A stretch of DNA of 55,378 nt from DATAXV01 sp036272915 (GTDB lineage: Bacteria; Chloroflexota; Dormibacteria; Dormibacterales; Dormibacteraceae), in NCBI GenBank assembly GCA_036272915.1, contig DATAXV010000147.1, positions 1-55,378 of the forward strand, in the 5' to 3' direction. Made by a program: the position numbers and the translations under genes. This document shows positions 49,052 to 55,378 of the stretch, in pieces. The notes beneath the pieces are model-generated. The model was not told where the DNA came from. It searched no databases and was given only the letters and a program-made list of their open reading frames with translations. The number at the start of each line of letters is the position of its first letter. Within the stretch, counting starts at the first letter, position 1.

Positions 49052-49846
49052 TCAGCGGACCGCGGTCACCAGATGGACCGGGAACCAGGGGCCGCCGAAC
49101 CACGTCCTCCAGCCGAGGTTGCGGCGGCCGACATCGGCCAGCCCCAACTCGCGCAGCCAGGCCGCGTAGTGGCGGGTGAAGGCGAGATCGGCGATCAGGA
49201 GCCTTCCCCCGGGTCGGAGCACCCGAGCCGCCTCGAGCATCGCCGTCCTCCGCCCCTCCGGACCGGGGACGTTGTGGACGGCAAGGCTGCTGACGACGAC
49301 ATCGAAGCTGGCGTCGGCGAAGGGAAGTCGCGTCATGTCGGCGGTCTCCACCTCGACCCGTTCGGCGACGCCCTCGAGGGCCGCGTTGCGCAGGGTGGCG
49401 TCCATCGAGTTGTCGGTCTGGTCGGGCCGCCACAGGTCGATGCCCACGGCCCGGCCCCGGGGAAGGAGCTTGGCCGCGGTCAGGAGCACCGCTCCCCGGC
49501 CACAGCCGACGTCGAGGAGCCGCTCGTCACCTCGAAGCTCGAGATCGGTCAGGAGGTCCGCCCAGACGGCGAGCTTGCCGACCCGCGTCGCGTAGGCGTA
49601 CGAGGCGGCGGTGCCGATCACGAATCCACCCAGGGCGGCGGCCACAGCTCCCTGGCGGGGTCGGCCCCGGGAGAGGCCGCGAACGGCGACGCCGGTCATG
49701 GCCAGGGCGAACGCGCCCAGGCCCACCATCTGGACGCGTGCGGGGACATGATCGAAGTCGCCGTCCAGCCCGTAGTCGCCCAGGTGCCGGTGGGGATCGA
49801 GGTGGACGCCCGGCGAGGTGGTGGTTCCGGATGTGGCGGCGGTCAT
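49052..49846 (-). CDS. Class I SAM-dependent methyltransferase, membrane-anchored
   Basis: The 264-residue protein has a hydrophobic N-terminal segment (MVGLGAFALAMTGVAVRGLS, AAALGGFVIGTAASYAYATR), then a class I methyltransferase: RLLDVGCGRGAVLLTAAKLL (motif I), RAVGIDLWRPDQTDNSMDAT (motif II region), TADMTRLPFADASFDVVVSS and LAVHNVPGPEGRRTAMLEAA. It ends FGGPWFPVHLVTAVR. The substrate is unknown. ATG 49846 is supported by AAGGAGG about 13 bases upstream; ATG 49879, in an ATGA overlap with the hydrolase stop, would add 11 residues. The hydrolase is just upstream on the same strand, so the two likely form an operon. Confidence 0.82.
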   Translation of the reverse strand: MTAATSGTTTSPGVHLDPHRHLGDYGLDGDFDHVPARVQMVGLGAFALAMTGVAVRGLSRGRPRQGAVAAALGGFVIGTAASYAYATRVGKLAVWADLLTDLELRGDERLLDVGCGRGAVLLTAAKLLPRGRAVGIDLWRPDQTDNSMDATLRNAALEGVAERVEVETADMTRLPFADASFDVVVSSLAVHNVPGPEGRRTAMLEAARVLRPGGRLLIADLAFTRHYAAWLRELGLADVGRRNLGWRTWFGGPWFPVHLVTAVR

Positions 49847-49875
49847 GGCGAGACGCCCCTCCTTCTGCTGATCGT

Positions 49876-50796
49876 TCATGGGATGGGTTGCGGCACGGGC
49901 GAGGCCAGGGCGCGGCGGAGGACGGCTCCCATCTCGGCGAGCTGGCGCTTCGAGACCTGGGCGGACTGGATCCCCAACGATCCGTGGAACGTGCCGGGCC
50001 ACTGGTGCAGCTCGACCGACACGCCCGCCTGGAGCAGCCGCAGCGCGTACGCGATGCCCTCGTCGCGGACCGGATCGAACTCCGCGGTGGCGACGTAGGC
50101 GGGGGGCAGGCCGGACAGATCGGCGGCCCGTGCCGGAGCGGCATACGGCGGGGCGGCGGCGGAGCCCAGGTAGTGCCGCCAGGACTGGCCGACCTTGTCG
50201 CGCGTCGCCTGAGGCGTATCGGTGAAGTTGCGCGCCGACCACGTCTCCTGGCGGTCGTCGAGCGAGGGATGGCTGAGCAGCTGGTAGCGGATGGGCGGGC
50301 CCTGCTGATCTCGCGCCCGCAACGCCACCGCGGCCGCGAGCCCGCCGCCGGCGGAGAAGCCGGCGACCGCGATCCGCGCCGGGTCGATGCCGAGCCCGGC
50401 CCCGTGCTCGGCGGTCCAGATCAGCGCTGCGTAGGCGTCGTCGAGGGCTGCCGGGAACCGATGCTCTGGAGCCAGGCGGTAGGCGACCGAGATCACCGCC
50501 GCGCCGGAGCTGCCCGCGACCATGAGGGCCGCCGGGTGCTCGGTCTCCAGGTCACCGGTGACGAATCCGCCGCCGTGCAGCCAGATGATGGCGCCACCCT
50601 GCCCATGGTGCGGGCGGTAGACGCGCACCGGCACGTCGGGATCGGCGGGCACCGCGCGGTCCTCGATCTCCACGTCCGCAGCATCGGGTGTGGGGATCCT
50701 GGCCGACAGCTCGGCGAGGTTCCTGCGCGCGGTGAGGGGGTCGGACAGATCGGCGGGAGGGAACAGTGGTATGAACGGCTCCAGCTCTGGATCCAT
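49876..50796 (-). CDS. Alpha/beta hydrolase, hormone-sensitive-lipase family
   Basis: HSL-family enzymes hydrolyse short acyl esters. The 306-residue protein has the oxyanion motif GAIIWLHGGGFVTGDLETEH, the nucleophile in RIAVAGFSAGGGLAAAVALR (G-x-S-A-G-G), the Asp region PPAYVATAEFDPVRDEGIAY and the His in ELHQWPGTFHGSLGIQSAQV. The AYRLAPEHRFPAALDDAY segment is typical of this family. ATG 50796 is used. It is first in an operon with the methyltransferase and divergent from the TetR gene, whose operator-like repeat overlaps its promoter. Confidence 0.92.
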   Translation of the reverse strand: MDPELEPFIPLFPPADLSDPLTARRNLAELSARIPTPDAADVEIEDRAVPADPDVPVRVYRPHHGQGGAIIWLHGGGFVTGDLETEHPAALMVAGSSGAAVISVAYRLAPEHRFPAALDDAYAALIWTAEHGAGLGIDPARIAVAGFSAGGGLAAAVALRARDQQGPPIRYQLLSHPSLDDRQETWSARNFTDTPQATRDKVGQSWRHYLGSAAAPPYAAPARAADLSGLPPAYVATAEFDPVRDEGIAYALRLLQAGVSVELHQWPGTFHGSLGIQSAQVSKRQLAEMGAVLRRALASPVPQPIP

Positions 50797-50801
50797 AACG
50801 C

Positions 50802-50817
50802 TACTGATAGTATCGTA
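50802..50817. promoter_or_regulatory. Candidate TetR operator over hydrolase -10 box
   Basis: TACTGATAGTATCGTA reads as an inverted repeat TAC(t)GATA-g-TATCGTA with one extra base in the left arm. On the minus strand it contains TACTAT (50812-50807), a possible -10 box 10 bases upstream of the hydrolase ATG (50796). The position in the divergent spacer fits TetR control. Confidence 0.45.
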
Positions 50818-50831
50818 AATCGGGTCCGGGT

Positions 50832-50837
50832 TACTCT
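50832..50837 (+). promoter_or_regulatory. -10 box of the TetR gene (leaderless type)
   Basis: TACTCT is followed by seven bases (GAGGCCG) and ATG 50845. Confidence 0.5.
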
Positions 50838-50844
50838 GAGGCCG

Positions 50845-51432
50845 ATGTCCGAATCGACCACGCCCGCCCCGGGGCGTCCCCGTTCGGACCTGGACGCGAC
50901 CGTGTTCACGGCCACGCTGCGGTTGGTTCACGAGCTGGGCTACGCCGGAGCGACGATGGACCGGATCGCCGCGGCGGCGGGCATCGCCAAGACGACGATC
51001 TATCGCCGCTGGCCGTCCAAGGGCGTGCTCATCACCGAGTGCCTGCTGCATGCGTTCGCTCCGCTTCCCTCGAGTCCGCTCTCGCCGGGCGGTCCCCCCT
51101 GGCTGACGTCCACCGACCCCAGGGGGCTCTGGGCGGCGGCGATCAGATGGATCGCGGCGAAGATCGGTGAACCCGGGGTGGGCGCGGCATTCGCCGGTGT
51201 GTTCGTCGACGGGATCACCGACCCGACGCTGCGCGACTACCTCCTCCATCGGCTGCAGGACCCCTACCGGGCCATGGTCGAGGAGGCGCTGGGCGAGCCT
51301 CCCGAACGCGTCCTGCTCTTCATCGACATCATCGTCGGCACCCTTCTGCACCGGATGGGCATGACCGGAGAACCCATGGCCGACGCTGACGTCGAGGCGC
51401 TCATCGCGCTCATCGTCAGCGCCTACGGGTAG
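50845..51432 (+). CDS. TetR-family transcriptional regulator
   Basis: The 195-residue protein has the N-terminal helix-turn-helix: DATVFTATLRLVHELGYAGA, TMDRIAAAAGIAKTTIYRRW and PSKGVLITECLLHAFAPL. The C-terminal ligand-binding domain (GLWAAAIRWIAAKIGEPGVG, PTLRDYLLHRLQDPYRAMVE, VLLFIDIIVGTLLHRMGMTG) has the TetR_C_11-like look common in Actinobacteria. It is divergent from the hydrolase/methyltransferase operon, a typical arrangement for a local repressor. The ligand is unknown; the hydrolase substrate is a plausible inducer. Confidence 0.92.
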   Translation: MSESTTPAPGRPRSDLDATVFTATLRLVHELGYAGATMDRIAAAAGIAKTTIYRRWPSKGVLITECLLHAFAPLPSSPLSPGGPPWLTSTDPRGLWAAAIRWIAAKIGEPGVGAAFAGVFVDGITDPTLRDYLLHRLQDPYRAMVEEALGEPPERVLLFIDIIVGTLLHRMGMTGEPMADADVEALIALIVSAYG

Positions 51433-51437
51433 CCGCC

Positions 51438-51463
51438 GGCCCGGCGACGCGCCGGACCGGGCC
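51438..51463. terminator. GC hairpin between convergent genes
   Basis: GGCCCGG (51438-51444) pairs perfectly with CCGGGCC (51457-51463) with a 12-base loop. It lies between the convergent TetR and methyltransferase genes. It lacks a T-run on either strand, so termination is plausible but unproven. Confidence 0.4.
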
Positions 51464-51510
51464 CGCTCGTGTCGAACCTGGCTGGCCCGGTCAGGAAGTG
51501 CGGCGGCGAT

Positions 51511-52308
51511 TCAGGCGGCGAGGTCGTAGGCCCGCCAGCGGAGCACCTGCTCCTGGCGGATCGGCGCGCCCAGGTCGCCGAAGCGGTGGCGCGCCCAGCT
51601 CCGGGTCTGCTCCGCCGACCGGCGCCTGGCCTCGGCGGGCAGGCTGTTGTTGGAGCTGTGGATGCCCATCTCCAGCCGGTCGATCAGGTCGCCGGCCGAG
51701 GTCGTGCGCGTGTCGACGATGGAGGGGAGCTCGCGGACGGTGGCGCCGAGCCGCCGCATCACCTCGTCGACGCGGCTTCCGTCGCGGACCCCGAAGGTGG
51801 AGTAGGCGATGACGCCGGCACGCTCGTGGAAGTGGAGGCGGAGCTGGCGCCAGGGACCCGAGTCCTCGCTGCTGGCCAGCTCGCTCAGGATCACGCCCGG
51901 CCTGCGCACGACCCTCGCCAGCTCGGCCAGCGCCCGCTCCCATTCCGGGATCAGGTGGAGCACGTGGCAGATCAGCCCGGCTCCGAAGCTTCGGTCGGCG
52001 AAGGGGAGGTCGGTGGCGTCACCGCGGAGGGCGGCGAGCTGCCCGATGCCGCCGCTCTTCTGAATCAGGCGCAGCAGCATGGGCAGGGACGCGTCGACGC
52101 CGACCATGTCGATGCCGGCCGCGGCCAGGGGCAGCGCCATCCTCCCCGTCCCGATGCCGATCTCCAGGCAGGGCTGGGACCGCATCAGCTCCTGTCGCAG
52201 CAGGCGGACCACGCCGTCCATCGCCACCTGGGTCAGACCGCGGGTCTGATCGTAGTGTCGCGCCAGGTGCTCGTCGAAGACGCCGGGTCGAGGATCTGCT
52301 GCGCTCAT
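51511..52308 (-). CDS. Class I SAM-dependent methyltransferase
   Basis: The 265-residue protein has PGVFDEHLARHYDQTRGLTQ, motif I PCLEIGIGTGRMALPLAAAG, IDMVGVDASLPMLLRLIQKS, the motif III region GDATDLPFADRSFGAGLICH and HLIPEWERALAELARVVRRP, then a C-terminal cap (HFHERAGVIAYSTFGVRDGS). This is a UbiE/COQ5-like small-molecule methyltransferase; its substrate is unknown. ATG 52308 follows a -10 box by eight bases. It is not clearly coupled to neighbours (36 bp to the SMP-30 gene upstream). Confidence 0.88.
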   Translation of the reverse strand: MSAADPRPGVFDEHLARHYDQTRGLTQVAMDGVVRLLRQELMRSQPCLEIGIGTGRMALPLAAAGIDMVGVDASLPMLLRLIQKSGGIGQLAALRGDATDLPFADRSFGAGLICHVLHLIPEWERALAELARVVRRPGVILSELASSEDSGPWRQLRLHFHERAGVIAYSTFGVRDGSRVDEVMRRLGATVRELPSIVDTRTTSAGDLIDRLEMGIHSSNNSLPAEARRRSAEQTRSWARHRFGDLGAPIRQEQVLRWRAYDLAA

Positions 52309-52316
52309 GCCAATTG

Positions 52317-52322
52317 AGCCTA
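52317..52322 (-). promoter_or_regulatory. -10 box of methyltransferase gene (leaderless type)
   Basis: On the minus strand TAGGCT is followed by eight bases (CAATTGGC) and ATG 52308. Confidence 0.45.
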
Positions 52323-52344
52323 CGGGCCCTCCCGGCGATGCGCC

Positions 52345-53238
52345 TCAGCCGCGGTAGCGGTGGGCCTCCCTGCCGCGGACGCCCGGCCGGCACCGGAAGA
52401 GGGATCCGGCGTGCGGCTCTCGCTCGCGCTGCTCCGGCGTGGCGTTGTGCCAGGCGGTGGTGATGAAGAGGTCCTCGAGGGCGGGGCCGCCGAAGGCGCA
52501 CTTGGTGACGTTGGCCGCGGGCAGGTGCACGATCCGCTCGACCTCGCCGTCGGGCGTGTAGCGGCGGAGCTGGGATCCGCCGAAGAGCCCGACCCAGAGG
52601 CAGTCGTCGGCGTCGACGATCATGCCGTCGGGACCGCCCATGCCGTCGGGGATGGTGGCGAAGGTCCTGCGGTTGCCGATGATGCCGGCGTCCATGTCGC
52701 AGTCGAAGGCCTCGACCAGGTGGGTCGGGGTGTCGATGTAGTACATGGTCCGGCCGTCGCCGCTCCAGTCGATGCCGTTGCTGATGCTGACCCCGCCCAG
52801 CATCTTCGTCACCTCGCCGCCCGGGTCGAGCCGGTAGAGGCTGCCGGCTCCGGCGCCCTCCGAGATCGCCATGGTGCCCGCCCAGAACCGGCCCCGCTCG
52901 TCGCAGTAGCCGTCGTTCATGCGGTTGCCGGGCAGCTCCAGCTCGACGGTGACGAACGGCTTCACCTGGCCGTCGGGCTCGAGCACGATGAACCCCTCGT
53001 GGGCGGCCAGCACCAGGCCCGGCCGGTCCGCCCGGAGGGCGACGGCGCCGACGTACTGGCCGGCCTCGAAGACGCGGTCCTGACCGGTGGCGGGATCGAA
53101 GCGGTGGACGTGGCCGGCGAGGATGTCGACCCACCAGAGCACCTGCTCCCTTGCGTCCCAGAGCGGACCCTCGCCGAGCTCGGCCCGTATGTCGAGGACG
53201 ACCTCGACCTCATCCGTCCCGATCTCCAGCACCGCCAT
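52345..53238 (-). CDS. SMP-30/gluconolactonase family protein
   Basis: SMP-30 proteins are six-bladed propellers that hydrolyse sugar lactones with a divalent metal. The 297-residue protein has the metal Glu in LDIRAELGEGPLWDAREQVL, then VDILAGHVHRFDPATGQDRV, the substrate loop LPGNRMNDGYCDERGRFWAG, a metal-site Asn in GVSISNGIDWSGDGRTMYYI, DTPTHLVEAFDCD, and the Asp in GGPDGMIVDADDCLWVGLFG. All expected Glu/Asn/Asn/Asp ligands are seen. Start ATG 53238 has AGGAGG at 53245-53250 on the minus strand. It lies 15 bp after the HD-domain gene and was probably co-transcribed with it, unlike the leaderless promoters seen at operon starts. Confidence 0.92.
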   Translation of the reverse strand: MAVLEIGTDEVEVVLDIRAELGEGPLWDAREQVLWWVDILAGHVHRFDPATGQDRVFEAGQYVGAVALRADRPGLVLAAHEGFIVLEPDGQVKPFVTVELELPGNRMNDGYCDERGRFWAGTMAISEGAGAGSLYRLDPGGEVTKMLGGVSISNGIDWSGDGRTMYYIDTPTHLVEAFDCDMDAGIIGNRRTFATIPDGMGGPDGMIVDADDCLWVGLFGGSQLRRYTPDGEVERIVHLPAANVTKCAFGGPALEDLFITTAWHNATPEQREREPHAGSLFRCRPGVRGREAHRYRG

Positions 53239-53253
53239 GTCCTTCCTCCTCGA

Positions 53254-54633
53254 TCAATCCTCGGCCAGCACCCGGTGGGCGGCCTCGATCAGCTCGGCCC
53301 GGCCCCTCTCGTCGCGGGTGAATATGCGGAACAGCGCCATTCTCACCGGCAGGCGGCGGAAGAGGTCGAGCACGCGCGAGTTCTGATAGCTGTCCTCGAG
53401 GGGATCGTAGAAGAGGATGTCCTCGTCCTCGAGGATGGGGTTGAAGGCGCGCGACTCCTGGGCCGCCACGTCGACCTCGAACTCGAGGTCCTGCAGCGGC
53501 GGCCGGAGCCGCTCCCGGATCCGGGCGGCGAACTCCTCCCGGGTCAGGGTCAGGGCGCCGCGGGGCACCTCCCTGGCCTCGGCGTAGCCGGAGTAGGCCA
53601 GCCGCCACTCCAGGCGCCGGGCGAGGAGCGCGGCCCAGTCCCGGCCCAGCTCCACCTCCTCGGCGTCGCCCTCGCCGTGGGCCCAGCGCTCGACCTCGCT
53701 CAGCAGCCGCCACTCGTGCAGCCGCTGGAAGCGGTCGAGGTGCTGGAGCGGGTGTCCGCCGAGGAGCCGGTCGACGGTGGGGACGAAGATCCGGCGCAGC
53801 TGCAGATCGATGCGGCGCACGGTCCGGTGGAAGTAGACCTGGTGATAGAGGTAGAGGCGGGCGGAGAGGAACATGAACAGCGCCTCGGCGCCGTGGATGT
53901 GCAGGCAGAGGCCCTGGTCCGAGCAGAAGGAGTAGTGCATGATCCGCTCGATGTCGACCGGGCCCGCCGCCACCCCGCAGATGTAGGAGTCGCGGGGGAC
54001 GTAGTCCATGTTGTCGGCGGAGAAGGGGCCGACCATGAGGGGCCGCAGCGCGTGCAGCCAGCCTGGCGCGGTGAAGCCCTCCAGCTCCCGGGGCGAGATC
54101 AGGTAGGCGACCCAGCGCGGGTCGATCGACTCCCCCCTCTCGAAGTCCTCGTCGGGCGCGGCGCCGATCCCGCTGATGACCTCGCCCAGTTCGTCCAGGA
54201 TCAGCCGACGCCCGATGTCCTCGTGGTCCACCCCCCAGCGCCCCAGGTAGTGCTCGTCGAAGAAATGGCCGAAGGGGCCGTGGCCGACGTCGTGGAGGAG
54301 CCCGGCCAGGCGCAGGGTCTCGACGACCACGGCCGGGGAGGGCAGTTCGGGATGCTGGGTGCGGAGCGACGGGATCAGGTGCCGGCCCCACTCGCCGGCC
54401 AGGTGCATGGCCCCCAGCGAGTGCTGGAAGCGCGAGTGCTCGGCGGTGGCGAAGACCCACCAGGCGGTCTGCAGCTGGTGGATGCGGCGGAGCCGCTGCA
54501 GCCAGGCGTTGTCGATGAGGTCCTGCTCGGCCGCGGATCCGGGGACGCCGCCCGGCTTGGTGACCCGCACGTAGCCGTACAGGGGGTCGCTGGAGAGATT
54601 GACGCGACGGTACTCGGAGGCCTCGCTGGGCAT
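53254..54633 (-). CDS. HD-domain phosphohydrolase, SAMHD1/YwfO-like
   Basis: These enzymes often hydrolyse dNTPs to deoxynucleoside and triphosphate. The 459-residue protein has DNAWLQRLRRIHQLQTAWWV, FATAEHSRFQHSLGAMHLAG with the first His, LAGLLHDVGHGPFGHFFDEH with the metal-binding HD, and DYVPRDSYICGVAAGPVDIE, whose D is the fourth ligand. SFCSDQGLCLHIHGAEALFM and YLYHQVYFHRTVRRIDLQLR are typical of the family. A C-terminal domain of about 120 residues follows. ATG 54633 starts a normal N-terminus. It is upstream of the SMP-30 gene on the same strand. The dNTPase role is by family only. Confidence 0.9.
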   Translation of the reverse strand: MPSEASEYRRVNLSSDPLYGYVRVTKPGGVPGSAAEQDLIDNAWLQRLRRIHQLQTAWWVFATAEHSRFQHSLGAMHLAGEWGRHLIPSLRTQHPELPSPAVVVETLRLAGLLHDVGHGPFGHFFDEHYLGRWGVDHEDIGRRLILDELGEVISGIGAAPDEDFERGESIDPRWVAYLISPRELEGFTAPGWLHALRPLMVGPFSADNMDYVPRDSYICGVAAGPVDIERIMHYSFCSDQGLCLHIHGAEALFMFLSARLYLYHQVYFHRTVRRIDLQLRRIFVPTVDRLLGGHPLQHLDRFQRLHEWRLLSEVERWAHGEGDAEEVELGRDWAALLARRLEWRLAYSGYAEAREVPRGALTLTREEFAARIRERLRPPLQDLEFEVDVAAQESRAFNPILEDEDILFYDPLEDSYQNSRVLDLFRRLPVRMALFRIFTRDERGRAELIEAAHRVLAED

Positions 54634-54644
54634 CTACGAGGATT

Positions 54645-54687
54645 GTCTCGTATCGTGACCCTGACAATGAGATCGCCACAGGCGATC
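54645..54687 (+). repeat. MITE-core-like repeat in the glucosidase 5' region
   Basis: GTCTCGTAT (54645-54653), TGACC (54656-54660), TGACAA (54662-54667), ATCGCC (54672-54677) and GGCGA (54681-54685) occur in the same order and nearly the same spacing in the MITE-like element at 2878-2917. GATCGCC-aca-GGCGATC (54671-54687) forms a hairpin. It overlaps the glucosidase start codon and contains TATCGT, a possible -10 box. Confidence 0.5.
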
Positions 54688-55378
54688 CTCAAGAGGGATG
54701 GGATATTTGCTGCCGTCGATGTCAGTTCAGGTGAGATCGATGCTGACCGGTGGCGCATGGGCGTCTACTGGCGCGACACCCGATTCCTCTCGGGGATCGA
54801 GTTCCGCCTGAACGGGGAGCCGGTCACCGGCGCCCCCCTCGTGATGACCAACGACGATGGCGAGCTGACCCTAGAGCACGCCCTCGAGGAGACGGCCGGG
54901 CGGCCGCCGCTGCTGCTGCGGCGCCGCTTCTCGCTGGCCGCCCCGCCGACCCTGGAGTTCACGCTGACCAACCCGCGGCCGGACCGGACCTTCGAGGGCA
55001 CCCTGTCGGTGCGGGTGAGGGCCGGGCTCGAGGATCTCTTCGTCGTGCAGACGATGGAGCGGAGCGGCGATGCCTGGGCGCGGTCCTACCTCGACGCCCA
55101 CCGTGTCGAGGTCGCCGCGGAGGACGACACCATCAGCTTCCGGGGCCGGGACGTGGACGGCGCCGAGCGGGAGACGAGGGTCTCGTGCCCCGGTGCCACC
55201 GTCGAGGCGCGTGAGGCGACGTATGACGTCTTACTACCCCCCTGCGAGAGCGTCACGCACAGCCTGGTGCTCGAGTTCCGCGAGCGCCCGGCGGGCCGCC
55301 GGCGCTGGATCACGCCGGACCAGGGGGAGGCGCCGCCGCTGTTCGACGAGCTCGCCCTCACCGTCGGCGACGTCGGGG
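54667..55378 (+). CDS. Amylo-alpha-1,6-glucosidase/glycogen-debranching-type, N-terminal part
   Basis: The frame from ATG 54667 is open to the window edge (237 codons). It has AILKRDGIFAAVDVSSGEID and RWRMGVYWRDTRFLSGIEFR with LNGEPVTG, the pattern of the N-terminal GDE_N-type beta domain (D-G-x-F...G-x-Y-x-D-T-R-F-L-S). Later LLLRRRFSLAAPPTLEFTLT and SVRVRAGLEDLFVVQTMERS continue the sandwich. The catalytic barrel would lie beyond the window. Such enzymes debranch glycogen or related glucans in the cytoplasm. The first codons overlap a repeat shared with the MITE-like element, so the true start could be slightly downstream. Confidence 0.8.
   Translation, partial: MRSPQAILKRDGIFAAVDVSSGEIDADRWRMGVYWRDTRFLSGIEFRLNGEPVTGAPLVMTNDDGELTLEHALEETAGRPPLLLRRRFSLAAPPTLEFTLTNPRPDRTFEGTLSVRVRAGLEDLFVVQTMERSGDAWARSYLDAHRVEVAAEDDTISFRGRDVDGAERETRVSCPGATVEAREATYDVLLPPCESVTHSLVLEFRERPAGRRRWITPDQGEAPPLFDELALTVGDVG

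Noticed and set aside
1..55378. CRISPR arrays, rRNA and tRNA genes
   Set aside because: No regularly spaced direct repeats, rRNA signatures or cloverleaf-forming segments were found by reading both strands.

Overview
The window is high-GC bacterial chromosome with dense, often overlapping genes, many GTG starts and no rRNA, tRNA or CRISPR array that I can see. Several traits point to a high-GC lineage near Actinobacteria or Chloroflexota, and the gene mix would fit Candidatus Dormibacterota: a short Ppx without an HD domain, an F420/deazaflavin-type nitroreductase-fold protein, PPK1 next to CHAD and NUDIX genes, and many apparently leaderless promoters. The phylum is an inference from gene content, not a computed placement.

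Positions 1-10,280 look like a mobile-element graveyard. In order they hold the end of an IS630-type transposase, a tyrosine recombinase with stop codons and lost catalytic residues, a COG4705-type membrane protein, an 85-bp MITE-like element flanked by TA, an anchored DUF4352-like protein, a frameshifted DHA2 drug transporter followed by a siderophore-interacting flavoprotein, an IS3 remnant, a decayed cluster of small minus-strand genes, and one intact ISAzo13-family transposase. Long gene-poor gaps separate these items.

From 10.3 to 41.8 kb the sequence is ordinary, tightly packed chromosome. It includes a GH42 beta-galactosidase, a sulfocyanin-like copper lipoprotein, a CDF transporter with three C-terminal dimerisation-like units, and a phosphate/polyphosphate block (ppk1, CYTH-CHAD, NUDIX, later ppx, then a PiT transporter with its DUF47 partner). 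Fumarase, a soluble CorC-like CBS protein, an acyl-CoA synthetase, greA, pncA and several MFS exporters follow. An mrfA-mrfB-like helicase/exonuclease pair has a perfect LexA-like palindrome abutting its -10 box.

From 41.8 to 45.7 kb lies an orphan type IV coupling protein (VirD4/TraG type) with two unrecognised upstream genes and a 467-bp spacer carrying three hairpins. This could be a relic or a reduced DNA-transfer module.

From 45.7 kb to the end there are two local regulatory circuits. One is a PadR regulator overlapping a DHA2 exporter, which carries a C-terminal domain resembling a degenerate cytidylate kinase. The other is a TetR regulator divergent from a hydrolase/methyltransferase operon. 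A methyltransferase, an SMP-30 lactonase, an HD phosphohydrolase and the start of a glycogen-debranching-type glucosidase complete the window.
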